In this document: in pieces, positions 31,301-40,325 of the stretch
Numbering within the stretch: position 1 is the first letter of the stretch
How the letters are laid out: each line of letters opens with the position of its first letter
Assembly: GCA_964588285.1 (NCBI GenBank)
Contig: CAZPNX010000010.1
Location: 1 to 64,000, forward strand
Length of the DNA: 64,000 bases
Direction of reading: 5' to 3'
Source of the DNA: CAZPNX01 sp964588285
GTDB lineage: Bacteria > Edwardsbacteria > AC1 > EtOH8
Position numbers and translations under genes: made by a program
The notes under the pieces: generated by a model
The model's database searches: none
What the model saw: the letters and a program-made list of their open reading frames with translations, nothing else
Told to the model about the DNA's origin: nothing

Positions 31301-32044
31301 CTATTGAAGCCGCTTCTGGAGATAGTCCTGGCACTCCCTCAGTTCGTCCTGGGTGTTTATTCCCAACACCTCCCGGCTGTCGGTGACGACCACCGCCGCC
31401 ACCGGCAGCCCCTTTGCCTTCATGATGCCGATGACATCGGTCAGATAGTATTCGCCCTGGTCGTTGTCCGGACGCACCCGCCGCAGGGCCTCAAGCAGAA
31501 TCCGATTGTCGAAACAGTAGATGGCCGGATTGATCTCCTTCACCTCAAGTTCCTCGGGGGTGGCGTCCCTGGCCTCCACAATTCTGGACACCAGGCCCTG
31601 GCGGTCGCGGATCACCCGCCCGTAACTGCCCGGATCCTCTATGACCGTGGTCAGCATGGTGCAGGCGTTGCCCTGTGACTGGTGCTGGGCGATAAGCGAA
31701 ACGATGGTCTTGGGATTTATTAGCGGCACGTCGCCGTAGAGCACCAGCAGGTCTCCATCGAAATCCCGCAGCAACGGCTCGGCCTGCATCACCGCGTGAC
31801 CCGTCCCCTTCTGCTCCGCCTGGAGGACGAAGTCCGCACTTCTCCCGGCCAGGGCCTGGCGCACCTTGTCCGCCTGGTGGCCGATGACCACCATCGGCCT
31901 TGCCATCCCCGCCCTTTGGGCCGCCTCCACCACGTAGTCCACCAGCGGCCGGCCTGCCAGCAGATGTAGCACCTTGGCCAGGTCCGACTTCATCCTAGTG
32001 CCGGCTCCGGCGGCCAGTATCAGGCAGCGGACCTCACGCCTCAT
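31301..32044 (-). CDS. GlmU-type nucleotidyltransferase (uridylyltransferase domain only)
   Basis: 247 residues. The N-terminal LILAAGAGTRMKSDLAKVLH is the GlmU/sugar-1-phosphate nucleotidyltransferase signature; LVLYGDVPLI carries the metal-binding Asp and KEINPAIYCF the conserved NxxIY region. The left-handed beta-helix acetyltransferase half of bifunctional GlmU is missing, with no residue of the hexapeptide repeats. It therefore makes UDP-GlcNAc, or another NDP-sugar, from a ready acetylated substrate. The stop codon is at 31301; the start overlaps the panD stop by 4 bp. Confidence 0.88.
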   Translation of the reverse strand: MRREVRCLILAAGAGTRMKSDLAKVLHLLAGRPLVDYVVEAAQRAGMARPMVVIGHQADKVRQALAGRSADFVLQAEQKGTGHAVMQAEPLLRDFDGDLLVLYGDVPLINPKTIVSLIAQHQSQGNACTMLTTVIEDPGSYGRVIRDRQGLVSRIVEARDATPEELEVKEINPAIYCFDNRILLEALRRVRPDNDQGEYYLTDVIGIMKAKGLPVAAVVVTDSREVLGINTQDELRECQDYLQKRLQ

Positions 32045-32403
32045 AGCTTGGTTCTCTTGGCGATCCGGTTCCTCTCGTCCACGCAGACTACCTTGGGACG
32101 GTACTTACGGATGGTCTCGGTGTCCACATAGCAGGTGGAGAGAATGATGACCTTGTCCCCGGGCATGCCCAGACGGGCGGCCGCGCCGTTTAGGGACACG
32201 GTCCCGGAACCGGCTTTGGCCCTGATGGCATAGGTCTCGAACCGGGCTCCGTTGTTGACGTTGACCACCTGAACCATCTCGTTGGGCAGGATGTCGGCCG
32301 CCTTCAGCAGCTTCTCGTCGATGGCGATGGAGCCCTGATAGTGCAGGTGGACCCCGGTGATGGTGGCTCGGTGTATTTTCGATTTGCAGAGGTTGCGCAG
32401 CAT
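32041..32403 (-). CDS. panD: Aspartate 1-decarboxylase
   Basis: 120 residues, pyruvoyl enzyme making beta-alanine for pantothenate. The self-cleavage site is the Gly-Ser of LHYQGSIAID (Ser about 25). NNGARFETYAI and SLNGAAARL are conserved. It overlaps the GlmU-type gene by 4 bp. It lies in the order panB, panC, outer-membrane-type gene, panD along the minus strand. No panE was found in the window. Confidence 0.96.
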   Translation of the reverse strand: MLRNLCKSKIHRATITGVHLHYQGSIAIDEKLLKAADILPNEMVQVVNVNNGARFETYAIRAKAGSGTVSLNGAAARLGMPGDKVIILSTCYVDTETIRKYRPKVVCVDERNRIAKRTKL

Positions 32404-32420
32404 GGCCCTCCTTATCTTTA

Positions 32421-33152
32421 TTAGGAATTATCGGCCCACATCTTCCTTTTCTCGTACCCTATGTAAACATAGCTGGTACGCCCGTCGACCGAGCCTCCCA
32501 GCACCACCCGCCCGTAGTCGCGCTCCTGCTGCCCCAGCCTCAGATGCAGGCCGGCGGTGTGGGGCACCGGCCTGCGACATTCGAAAGCGTATTCCACCGA
32601 CCAGCGCCTAGAGATATCGACTGCCAGCCCGGCTGAAAAATTGCCCAGCACCCAGTTGTTCTGTCCCTCCCAGTGGGGCCCGTCTTCCCGGACTTCGCCT
32701 CTGGGGACGTTGACTTCCAGCATTCCGAAGCCCGTCCGAAGATTAAGCCCGAAGCTCTCGCCGAGTTTTAAGCAGTACGAAATTGATGCTTCCGCACAGA
32801 ACGCGTAGGTGGCCACGTCGAACATGGTGGTATGGGTGAAGCCCTGCCTCCGGGTGACCGTGTCCTTGAGAAAATGCACGGTGCAGTCTCCGTCCAGTCC
32901 CAGCACCAGGGCCAGCGGTCCCTCCGATTCTGGAAGATACCAGAGTTCGAAGCCGGTCCCCATGCCAAAGAAATCGCCTCTTTTTAAGATGCTCTGGTCC
33001 TTGAAGCGGACCGTGGCTGGGAAGGGCGCCAAGCGGAAGCTCCAGTTGAACCAGTAGCCCGATCGGTTCCTACATTCGTCGCCGACGGCCGCCGCGCACA
33101 GAAATGCGGCCAGCAACATAACCCTCATCCATTCGTTAATCACGCGGGCCAC
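32421..33152 (-). CDS. Unknown predicted outer-membrane beta-barrel protein
   Basis: 243 residues, not recognised. It has a probable signal peptide (MRVMLLAAFLCAAAVG, starting at residue 9) and then alternating aromatic/hydrophobic strands typical of small barrels (GYWFNWSFRLAPFP, WSVEYAFECRRP, TSYVYIGYEKRK). It lies between panC and panD with gaps of 12-17 bp, so it is co-transcribed with pantothenate genes without an obvious reason. Confidence 0.65.
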   Translation of the reverse strand: MARVINEWMRVMLLAAFLCAAAVGDECRNRSGYWFNWSFRLAPFPATVRFKDQSILKRGDFFGMGTGFELWYLPESEGPLALVLGLDGDCTVHFLKDTVTRRQGFTHTTMFDVATYAFCAEASISYCLKLGESFGLNLRTGFGMLEVNVPRGEVREDGPHWEGQNNWVLGNFSAGLAVDISRRWSVEYAFECRRPVPHTAGLHLRLGQQERDYGRVVLGGSVDGRTSYVYIGYEKRKMWADNS

Positions 33153-33164
33153 GAAATGCCCCCC

Positions 33165-34007
33165 CTAAAGTAGGATGTTGTCTATCAGCCTAGCGCTTGG
33201 AAACCTCACCGCCAGCGCCACCAAGGCTCTCCCGGATATCTTTCCCACCGGATTCAGTGTTTCGTTATCTACTATTTCTATATAGTCAATCTTCCCCAGC
33301 GGCGCCTCCCGCACCAGCAGCTTGCCCATCTCTCTTTTCACTTTTCCCGCCCCCCTCTCCCCGTTCCTTGCCATCCTTTTGGCCAGCTGCAGGGCCCGGT
33401 ATAGCGCCGCCGCCTGTTTCCTTTCCTCCGGGCTGAGATAGGCATTGCGGGAGCTCATGGCCAGCCCGTCGGGCTCACGGACTATGGGGCCTATTACAAT
33501 ATTTACCGGTAAGTCGAGATCCTTGACCATTCGTTTTATGACCGCCGCCTGCTGGGCGTCCTTCTGTCCGAAGACGGCCACCTCCGGCCCGACCATGTTG
33601 AACAGCTTGCAGACGACGGTGGCCACCCCCCGGAAATGTCCGGGCCTACAAGCCCCGCACAAACCATTGGTCAGCCGCTCGACGGTGACATTGGTCGAAA
33701 AACCGTCCGGATAAACCTCTTTGACTTGGGGAGCGAATACCAGGTCGGCACCGGCTCTTTGGCATTTCTTGGCGTCGCCTCTCAGATCACGCGGATATTT
33801 GGCCAAATCCTCATTGGGTCCGAACTGGGCCGGATTGACAAAGATCGAGACGACAACGAAATCGCTCTTTCGCTTGGCCAGCTTGATAAGCGACAAATGC
33901 CCCTGATGCAGCGCCCCCATGGTGGGCACCAAGCCGATGCGCCGTCCCCGGCGTCGCTGGGCGGCCACGGCGGTCCGAAGGCTCTTGACGGTACGTATTA
34001 TCCTCAT
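33165..34007 (-). CDS. panC: Pantothenate synthetase
   Basis: 280 residues from ATG 34007 (MRIIRTVKSL). It condenses pantoate and beta-alanine with ATP. Motifs: PTMGALHQGHLSLI (HxGH), FVNPAQFGPNEDL, HFRGVATVVCKLFNMV, FGQKDAQQ and GLAMSSRNAYLS (KMSKS-like). An upstream in-frame extension to 34064 is repeat sequence and was rejected. It lies 150 bp after panB; that gap is filled with two repeat families. Confidence 0.96.
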   Translation of the reverse strand: MRIIRTVKSLRTAVAAQRRRGRRIGLVPTMGALHQGHLSLIKLAKRKSDFVVVSIFVNPAQFGPNEDLAKYPRDLRGDAKKCQRAGADLVFAPQVKEVYPDGFSTNVTVERLTNGLCGACRPGHFRGVATVVCKLFNMVGPEVAVFGQKDAQQAAVIKRMVKDLDLPVNIVIGPIVREPDGLAMSSRNAYLSPEERKQAAALYRALQLAKRMARNGERGAGKVKREMGKLLVREAPLGKIDYIEIVDNETLNPVGKISGRALVALAVRFPSARLIDNILL

Positions 34008-34009
34008 GC

Positions 34010-34152
34010 CTCTATCCAAGCCCCCGTCGTTGCGGGGTCCTATTCCTGCCTGACGATGAAGCAATCCGGGAGCTTGGGTCGGAGCATGATCGCTTCGATC
34101 GGCCTAACCCCACTTTTCCACTTCCCTCGAGGGGAGGGATCGGGGTTGGGAC
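34010..34152. repeat. Two dispersed-repeat families in the panB-panC gap
   Basis: CGTCGTTGCGGGGTCC ... GATGAAGCAATCC (34025-34068) belongs to the 'CATTGCGAG...GAAGCAATC' family also seen at 41062-41108 and 41391-41584. CTTCCCTCGAGGGGAGGGATCGG (34119-34141; arms TCCCTC/GAGGGA) belongs to the CCCCT/AGGGG family. No gene. Confidence 0.65.
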
Positions 34153-34157
34153 GCAGG

Positions 34158-34967
34158 TCACTCGTCGGAGAAACTCTCCTCCAGCGTCGGAAAGTTCCCC
34201 TTCCTGACATCCTCGATGTACCCTTTGTAGGCCTTTTTCATCTCCCCGGCCACGTCGGCGTAGCGGCGGACGAACTTGGGAACGAAATCCTCGAAACGTC
34301 CCTCGACGTCGTCCACCACCAGTATCTGGCCGTTGCAGTGGGGACCGGCTCCGATGCCGATGGTCGGTATCTTCAGGGCCTCGGTTACCCGCTTGGCCAC
34401 CTGGTAGGGTATCTTCTCCAGCACGATGGCAAAACATCCGGCCGCCTCCAGCGCCCTGGCGGCCGCCATCAGCCTCTCGGCCGATTCCTTGTCCCGGGCT
34501 TGGAGCTGATAGCCCCCGAACTTGTGTATGGACTGAGGCGTCAGGCCCAGATGGCCCATCACCGGGATGCCCCGCTCCACCAGATTCTTGACGATGGGCG
34601 CCGCCACCCGGCCGCCCTCCAGCTTGACGGCCTCGGCCCCGGACTCCTTGAGAAGCCTTCCGGCGTTATAGGTGGCGTCGGCGATGGAGGTCTGGTACGA
34701 GAGGAACGGCATATCGGCCACCACCATGGCCCGCTTCACCCCCCGTTTGACCGCGGCCGTGTGATAGAGCATGTCCTCCATGCGGATGGGCAGGGTGTTC
34801 TCGTATCCGGCGAAGACCATGGCCACCGAATCGCCCACCAGAATCAGGTCGATGCCGGCCTGGTCCAGTAGCCGGGCGGTCAGGAAATCGTAGGCCGTCA
34901 GACAGGCGATGCGCTCGCCCTTCTGCTTCATCCGCATCAGGGTCTTGGTGGTCACCTTCTGGTCCAT
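34158..34967 (-). CDS. panB: 3-methyl-2-oxobutanoate hydroxymethyltransferase
   Basis: 269 residues. It transfers a one-carbon unit to ketoisovalerate, the first pantoate step. Signatures: CLTAYDFLTARLLDQAGID, VGDSVAMVFAGYENTLPI (metal-binding Asp), AVKLEGG, GHLGLTPQS and FAIVLEKIP. AGAGGGGAC precedes the ATG. It is the first gene of the pantothenate run. Confidence 0.96.
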   Translation of the reverse strand: MDQKVTTKTLMRMKQKGERIACLTAYDFLTARLLDQAGIDLILVGDSVAMVFAGYENTLPIRMEDMLYHTAAVKRGVKRAMVVADMPFLSYQTSIADATYNAGRLLKESGAEAVKLEGGRVAAPIVKNLVERGIPVMGHLGLTPQSIHKFGGYQLQARDKESAERLMAAARALEAAGCFAIVLEKIPYQVAKRVTEALKIPTIGIGAGPHCNGQILVVDDVEGRFEDFVPKFVRRYADVAGEMKKAYKGYIEDVRKGNFPTLEESFSDE

Positions 34968-35058
34968 GTCCCCTCTGTTAACGGATTCTTCGGTAATCGC
35001 TTAGGTCGAAGCAAGGATACCACGACAGAGCCGCCGAAATCAAGGGCGGGCCTTCGCT

Positions 35059-36186
35059 TCAGCGCGGCTCCGATCCCCAGGCCACCCCCAGCGGGAGGAA
35101 GGCGGTGTTTACGCCGACCACCAGCTCATGCCCCCAGGAGGCGATGATGCCCGGGCTGAATCTCCCCAGCCTCAGCACGCCGGGATAGAGGTTGAGCCTG
35201 GCTCGGTTGTGCGGCAGGCCGCTGACCATCAGCGAGGCCAGCAGGGAGTTGTCGCGGTCGTAGAACAGCCCGGCGCTCCAGCTCAGCCTGGCGGCATAGG
35301 CCTCCCCCGGGCCCTCCTGCACCGCCGCCTCCAGGTTCTCCACCATCAGCCCGGCGGCGGCCGACCAGGCCCGGCCGTCGGGAAGCCGCCGGCTCAAGCC
35401 GGCCATGCCGTGCAGCCCGTAGTGGGCCATCAGGCTCCAGGACCGGTCGGCCCTGAGGGGATAGCGCATGACGTAGAACTGGCCCATGTTCTCCAGGTCC
35501 CCGGTGCGGGCGTTGTAGCAGGGCTGCTGGGACCACTCGGCCAGGCCCAATCTTTGGGAGAAAAAACGGCAGACCCGGTCCGAGGAGAACAGCAGGATGC
35601 CGGCCGGGTTGAAGACGTATATGTCGGCGATCGGGTCCAAGGTCGGGCCCTCGGTCTCGCCGTTCTCCACCACCTCGGTGGTCAGGTGATAGGCGGCCAT
35701 GGTGGCCAGCGACCATAGCCGGGGGTGCGGAAAACCGTGGAACTGGAACCATTCGGCCGTGGCCCGGTAGTGCATCCCCGCTCCGATCCCGTGCAGGAAA
35801 TAGTTAGGGACGAACTGCTCTCGGTTCCGGTCCATCGGGTCGGCCGGGAAGAGCTCGTTGGCCAGGAACTTGTCCCAGCCCACCGTCTCGACTGTCCGCA
35901 GGGGATTCCCGATGCTGGCCCAGGAGTTCCGCCACCACCGGCGGTAGGGCGCCTCGAAGATCCTCCGGTCGCCGGCCCGGCTGGGAACCTGCCAGATACC
36001 ATAGCCTCCGTTGATGACAACCGTGCCCGGATTGTAGACAGCCTGGGTTCCGTAGTCCAGACCCTTGTAAAAGAACAGCAACGAGGTGTCGGGCCGGCCG
36101 CTGGCTAGCGCTGCCATCGGGAAAACCAGCAGGGCCGGCAACAAATACTTTGACCCATGGCCTAGCCTAACCGCAGCGGTCTTCAT
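35059..36186 (-). CDS. Unknown secreted protein at the end of the AOR operon
   Basis: 375 residues, not recognised. It has a signal peptide (about 1-29, LLPALLVFPMAALASG) and no further helix. It is rich in Trp/Tyr and in strand-like segments, with a conserved-looking WWRNSWASIGNP and NYFLHGIGAGMHYRATAEWF, which suggests an outer-membrane or periplasmic beta protein. Its ATG overlaps the nitroreductase stop by 4 bp (36183-36186), so it is translated with the AOR operon. Why a secreted protein belongs there is unknown. Confidence 0.7.
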   Translation of the reverse strand: MKTAAVRLGHGSKYLLPALLVFPMAALASGRPDTSLLFFYKGLDYGTQAVYNPGTVVINGGYGIWQVPSRAGDRRIFEAPYRRWWRNSWASIGNPLRTVETVGWDKFLANELFPADPMDRNREQFVPNYFLHGIGAGMHYRATAEWFQFHGFPHPRLWSLATMAAYHLTTEVVENGETEGPTLDPIADIYVFNPAGILLFSSDRVCRFFSQRLGLAEWSQQPCYNARTGDLENMGQFYVMRYPLRADRSWSLMAHYGLHGMAGLSRRLPDGRAWSAAAGLMVENLEAAVQEGPGEAYAARLSWSAGLFYDRDNSLLASLMVSGLPHNRARLNLYPGVLRLGRFSPGIIASWGHELVVGVNTAFLPLGVAWGSEPR

Positions 36187-36875
36187 TTAACAGGATGGCC
36201 AAGCGGGATGAGGTAGAGCGGAACCTCCTCAGGCGGCAGTGATAAAACCGTCTTAACCGCGGCCTCATCGAAGGCGCCCACCATCACCGAGCCCAATCCC
36301 AAGGCGGCGGCTTGCAGGGACACGTTTTGTCCGATGTGCCCGGCCTCCATGTCGGTGTAGCGCACGGAACGGTCGCCGTAGCGGGGCCTGATCCTTCCAT
36401 AATCGGCGGCCAGGCCGATGACGGCCGGGGCCATGGCGACGCAGTCCTGCCCCAGGGCCGCCTTCGACAATCCCTGCCTCAAGTCTGCCGATATCTTTTT
36501 ACGCAGCAGATGGCCCGCACTAGAATACTGGTAGAGGCCAGGGTCCAACCCCTCCACCCGACCGGCCACCAGGTATAGTGATATCGGGTAGCAGGCCCCG
36601 GCCGAGGGAGCGGCCCGCAGGCCCCTCTTGGGCTCGGTGATCCCCTGGGCCGCCCACAGAAGCTGGGAGACATGGGCCAGGGTCAAAGGCTTATCCGAAA
36701 AATTTCTTATCGACCTTCTGCCGGCGATGGCCTTCTCTATAGAGATCGAGCCATCGGTCGTCGGCTTCGGCAGTTTTGCTGTTTTGATAGCCACCATATC
36801 CTCCGTTTTCCCAATAACCGCCCCAGCAGCCGCCAACATCAGCCAGGTTGATAACAACGTCGACCAACGAATCAT
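36183..36875 (-). CDS. SagB-type nitroreductase-family oxidoreductase
   Basis: 230 residues from ATG 36875. An N-terminal hydrophobic segment (LSTWLMLAAAGAVIG) looks like a signal or anchor. The nitroreductase domain follows: RRSIRNFSDKPLTLAHVSQLLWAAQG (FMN phosphate), APSAGACYPISLYLV and the C-terminal GLGSVMVGAFDEAAV...LYLIPLGHP. SagB-like members oxidise peptides or small molecules with FMN. The long upstream open frame was rejected because it overlaps AOR. Start and stop both use 4-bp ATGA overlaps, with AOR and the secreted protein. Confidence 0.87.
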   Translation of the reverse strand: MIRWSTLLSTWLMLAAAGAVIGKTEDMVAIKTAKLPKPTTDGSISIEKAIAGRRSIRNFSDKPLTLAHVSQLLWAAQGITEPKRGLRAAPSAGACYPISLYLVAGRVEGLDPGLYQYSSAGHLLRKKISADLRQGLSKAALGQDCVAMAPAVIGLAADYGRIRPRYGDRSVRYTDMEAGHIGQNVSLQAAALGLGSVMVGAFDEAAVKTVLSLPPEEVPLYLIPLGHPVK

Positions 36876-38635
36876 GGTTTCAGTCCCAGTTCCCTGCGGT
36901 AGGCCTTTGCTGCTTCGGCCATGTAGCCGCGGTCGATGGCCCCGCCCGGAGCCGGCGTCTGGTAGATGCGATCGGGAAGGGCCTCGGGCCTGGGATCGAA
37001 GCCCTCCCGCACCTTGAAGGCGTACTTGTTTCTCAGGACCTTCCTGCCCAACTCCTTGAGCTGGTCGGCCCCGAGCTCGTAGCCGCATGTTTTCAGGGCC
37101 CGGGCGACGGTCTCGGCCGGATAAAGCCCCCGGGAGAAGAAGCAGAGAACCAGGCTGGAGAGGACCTGCCGCCACTCCTCCTCGGCCGCCAGGGACGAGG
37201 CCAGTTTCTCCGGCGGCACCGGCTCCTTGCCCAGGTTCTTCTGATCCACGCTGTAGCCGGCATTGTCCAGATGGCTGTGCCTGGCGCCGAAAAGACATCC
37301 GAGATGTGCCCCGGGTCCGGTGTGGTAGCCCGGCATCTCGTTCCCCCCGAAGGCCAGGGCGAACTCTTTCCCCCCGTACCTCTCCGAGGCGGCCGCCACC
37401 CCGCGGCCCAGAATTTTGTAGAACTCGTTGCTCCGGGATACTATGCGGCCGATGGCCTGCCGATAGGCGGCGACGTCGCCCCAGGCCATTTTGACGCCGT
37501 CGGTCTCCGATTCGCCTATCAGCTTTTTCTCGAAGGCCTCGGTGGCCCAGGCCAGGGCCACTCCGGCGCTCATCGAGTCCAGCCCCACCTTCTCCACCGT
37601 GTCCAGCAGCTTGAGCAGACCGGCGGGATCGAAAACACCCAGCATGGTTCCCAGGGAATAGGTGGGCTCGTAGTCATAGGAGATCATCGAGGTCTTGTAG
37701 AAAAAGGCCTCCCTCTCGTACGGCTCCCGCAGGGCGGCGATGTGGATGCAGCCCACCGGACAATGGGTGCAGGCCAGGCGCCGGCCCAAATATCCCTCGG
37801 CCATTTTCTCCCCGGATATGGCATCGGCCCTGTCGTCGCTGGCCGAAGCCAGGTTCCTTAAAGGTAGAGCGCCGATCTTATTAAGAGGTCGCAGGTTCTC
37901 CGGGGTTCCCAGGTCGTGGTACTTTTTCATGGCCGGTGACTCCACCGCCGCCCGGTGGATCTCCTCGTAGAGTTCCCGGTACTCCTTGAGGTCGGCCACC
38001 GGCAGGGCCCGCTGGCCCGAGACCACCACCGCCTTCAGCCTCTTGGCGCCGAAGACCGCCCCCAGTCCCAGGCGTCCGAAGTGACGGTAGGACTCGGTGG
38101 TCACCGCCGAGTAGGTGACCAGGTTCTCCCCGGCCCGCCCGATGCGCATGATGCTGCGCAGGCCTGGCCCTGGCTCGTTTTCCCTGATGACCCGTCCGAC
38201 AGTGAAAGAGCTGCCCATGCCCCACAGGGCTCTGGCGTCGCGGTAGTACACCTTGTCGCCATGGACCGCCAGGTATCCGGGCTTATCGTTGCCCCCCAAA
38301 ATGACCAGGGCCCCATAGCCCGCCATCCTCAAGGCCACCGAGCTCCGCCCTCCGGCATGGCTCTCCCCCAGGTTGCCGGTATGCGGCGACTTGAACATGG
38401 CCACCGTCTTCGAGGCCAGCGGGAAGAGGCCGCACAGCGGCCCGGTGGCCAGGATGATCGGGTTTTGCGGCGACAGGGGGTCGGTGCCCTGGGGACAGTT
38501 CTCCTCTAAGAGCTTGATGGCCGTGCCGGCCCCGCCTAGATATTTGTCGAAAAGATCCTCCCTCCTCTCCACCCAGTGCTTGCGCTTGGAGAGGTCGACA
38601 TAGAGTACTTTGGCCAGGGTGTCCTTATCCAGCAT
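36872..38635 (-). CDS. aor: Aldehyde:ferredoxin oxidoreductase (tungsten-pterin type)
   Basis: 587 residues, close to the family length of about 605. It oxidises aldehydes to acids with ferredoxin. LYVDLSKRKHWVE and YLGGAGTAIKLL are the N-terminal signature, and FKSPHTGNLGESHAGG lies in the pterin-binding domain. The 4Fe-4S cysteines are C289, C292 and C296 (CTHCPVGC) and C447 in GCLFGARHSHLD. It needs bis-pterin tungsten cofactor, consistent with the moa/mog genes at 20.5-25.2 kb. The ferredoxin gene ends 1 bp upstream and the nitroreductase gene overlaps its stop. Confidence 0.93.
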   Translation of the reverse strand: MLDKDTLAKVLYVDLSKRKHWVERREDLFDKYLGGAGTAIKLLEENCPQGTDPLSPQNPIILATGPLCGLFPLASKTVAMFKSPHTGNLGESHAGGRSSVALRMAGYGALVILGGNDKPGYLAVHGDKVYYRDARALWGMGSSFTVGRVIRENEPGPGLRSIMRIGRAGENLVTYSAVTTESYRHFGRLGLGAVFGAKRLKAVVVSGQRALPVADLKEYRELYEEIHRAAVESPAMKKYHDLGTPENLRPLNKIGALPLRNLASASDDRADAISGEKMAEGYLGRRLACTHCPVGCIHIAALREPYEREAFFYKTSMISYDYEPTYSLGTMLGVFDPAGLLKLLDTVEKVGLDSMSAGVALAWATEAFEKKLIGESETDGVKMAWGDVAAYRQAIGRIVSRSNEFYKILGRGVAAASERYGGKEFALAFGGNEMPGYHTGPGAHLGCLFGARHSHLDNAGYSVDQKNLGKEPVPPEKLASSLAAEEEWRQVLSSLVLCFFSRGLYPAETVARALKTCGYELGADQLKELGRKVLRNKYAFKVREGFDPRPEALPDRIYQTPAPGGAIDRGYMAEAAKAYRRELGLKP

Positions 38636-38636
38636 C

Positions 38637-39032
38637 TCAGTCGCCCTCCATGGACAGCACCTCGTGGGGGCAGTGCTTGGCGCAGGAGCCGCAATGGACG
38701 CAGATCAATGGCTTCTGGGCCTCCTCGTCCCAGAATACCGCCCCCATGGGGCAGGCGTCCCGGCAGTGCCCGCAGCCGGTACATTTCTCCGGATTGAGCA
38801 GCACTCCGCCTCCCCGGCGCAGGGCCAGGGCGTCGTTGGGGCAGACCGCGGCACAGGGCGGATCGGCGCAGGCCCGGCAGACCACGGCCACGAAGCCGCG
38901 CTCCATGCCCCCGGCCGAGCGGACCGCTATACGGTTGGCGCCCAGCCCGGGCCGGCCGTGATGGCGTGAGCAGGCGAACATGCACACCTGACAGCCCACG
39001 CATCGGTCGGTGTCGACGACGTTTAAACGCAT
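38637..39032 (-). CDS. Polyferredoxin-like 4Fe-4S protein (DmsB/HycB type)
   Basis: 131 residues with four cysteine groups: CVGCQVCMFAC, CRACADPPCAAVC, CTGCGHCRDAC and CVHCGSCAKHC. That is enough for four 4Fe-4S clusters and matches the 16-Cys electron-transfer subunits that partner molybdo/tungsto enzymes. It lies 1 bp before AOR and is presumably its electron acceptor. No signal peptide, so cytoplasmic. Confidence 0.92.
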   Translation of the reverse strand: MRLNVVDTDRCVGCQVCMFACSRHHGRPGLGANRIAVRSAGGMERGFVAVVCRACADPPCAAVCPNDALALRRGGGVLLNPEKCTGCGHCRDACPMGAVFWDEEAQKPLICVHCGSCAKHCPHEVLSMEGD

Positions 39033-39137
39033 AATTTTCCCTGATTATTCTTGCCCGCAAAAAACGCGAATTGAAGCCAAAAGGATTCTAGTTCGCCCGT
39101 TTAAGCGTGTTTCGCAGGTTGTATAATAATCTTTCCT

Positions 39138-40238
39138 TCACTTGGCCGGGGCCGGCTCGCAGATCTCCCCCTCCCTTTTGAGCTCGGCCGCCCGCTTCAT
39201 TTCGGCCCGGGTCATGAAACCCACCGCAATGAAGATGAACACCAGGGCCGCCCAGTCCTCGGCTTTGGGATATTTGCCCCCAAAAAGGAGGGCAAAGAGC
39301 AGGGTGGCCAAGGTGCCGGCCACCAGGGAGGTCAGCCGGTTGGACAGGCCGGCAAAGGTGGCCGTCCGCCCCTTGAACATGAAGATGAACACCGAAAAGA
39401 AGGCCACCACCCCGAATATACCTCCGGCCAACACCTCCATCGGCCAATATCCCGTGGCCGACAGATAGCCGCGGTGAACGGCCGCCAGTATTTTGCCGGC
39501 GTTGGACGGCAACAGCATCAGTATGGCCAGAACGGCCAGCAGGCTCACCGAAGCCGCCACTTGTTCCACGGCAAAGAACGCCTTGTTGTCCTGCTTGCAG
39601 CCCTTGCCACGGGTGTTCTTGTAGTAATTCATAATGTAGATGCGGATGAAGTAGGCCAGCAGGTAGCTTCCCAGCACCAGCATGGCCAGGGTATTTTTTA
39701 CGAGGTCGCTTCCTCCGGCCTCCTTGACGAAGAACAACTGCAGGCCCACGGCGGCGATGGCGAACAGAACCGCCACCTCCTCCTCCCAGTAGACCTTCTT
39801 GTGAAGAATGCCCTGCTTGATTTGAATGGCGTCGATGATGCGGGAAAAGATGATCACCGAGCCCCGCATGATGAGCATGGCCACCATTACCGAGCGCAGC
39901 AGCACATAGAGCAGGGTGGTGGTGGGAATGACCACCGCGGTGCAGATGCCGGAGGGAATGATGTAGAGGTACTCGGCCGGAAAGCGCAGCACGCCCCAGG
40001 TTACCATTTTGGTCGACTCCATCCTGGCCCAACGGAATACCGAGACCACCGCCAGACACACCAGGCTGCCCCCCAGGGTGCTGTAGACCAGGTATTCCCA
40101 GTTGTCCACCCCCGGCAAGCCGCGGGATGCCGGACCGGTGTAGTACTTGGTGGCCACGCTGTAGATGACGTAGGTAAAAAGGTAGGCCAGACACAGTTCC
40201 ACTAAGCGCCCGGTGCTGCCCTCTTTGCTCTTGAACAT
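39138..40238 (-). CDS. Unknown polytopic membrane protein, paired with a P-loop kinase
   Basis: 366 residues with about ten hydrophobic helices (for example LAYLFTYVIYSVATKYY, VLFAIAAVGLQLFFV, EVLAGGIFGVVAFFSVFIFMF). The spacing and the LPSNAGKIL/ALLFGGKYPKAEDW loops vaguely recall drug/metabolite-type transporters, but I do not recognise the family. It is 87 bp downstream of the P-loop kinase gene on the same strand; a long overlapping open frame (39088-40878) in another phase is a GC-rich shadow. Confidence 0.7.
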   Translation of the reverse strand: MFKSKEGSTGRLVELCLAYLFTYVIYSVATKYYTGPASRGLPGVDNWEYLVYSTLGGSLVCLAVVSVFRWARMESTKMVTWGVLRFPAEYLYIIPSGICTAVVIPTTTLLYVLLRSVMVAMLIMRGSVIIFSRIIDAIQIKQGILHKKVYWEEEVAVLFAIAAVGLQLFFVKEAGGSDLVKNTLAMLVLGSYLLAYFIRIYIMNYYKNTRGKGCKQDNKAFFAVEQVAASVSLLAVLAILMLLPSNAGKILAAVHRGYLSATGYWPMEVLAGGIFGVVAFFSVFIFMFKGRTATFAGLSNRLTSLVAGTLATLLFALLFGGKYPKAEDWAALVFIFIAVGFMTRAEMKRAAELKREGEICEPAPAK

Positions 40239-40325
40239 ATCGGGACCCTATTCTTATAGTCGATTTTTTGAAAGAGTGCTCGGTCTGTATTTTTCGGCTT
40301 TTTTTCTCTCTCTGCGGTTTTTTCT

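Noticed and set aside
33636..34871. 411-residue plus-strand frame opposite panB/panC
   Set aside because: Spans two well-supported genes and a repeat gap; no recognisable protein features.
36876..37298. N-terminal extension of the nitroreductase frame
   Set aside because: It overlaps AOR in another phase; the ATG at 36875 gives a normal 4-bp coupled start.
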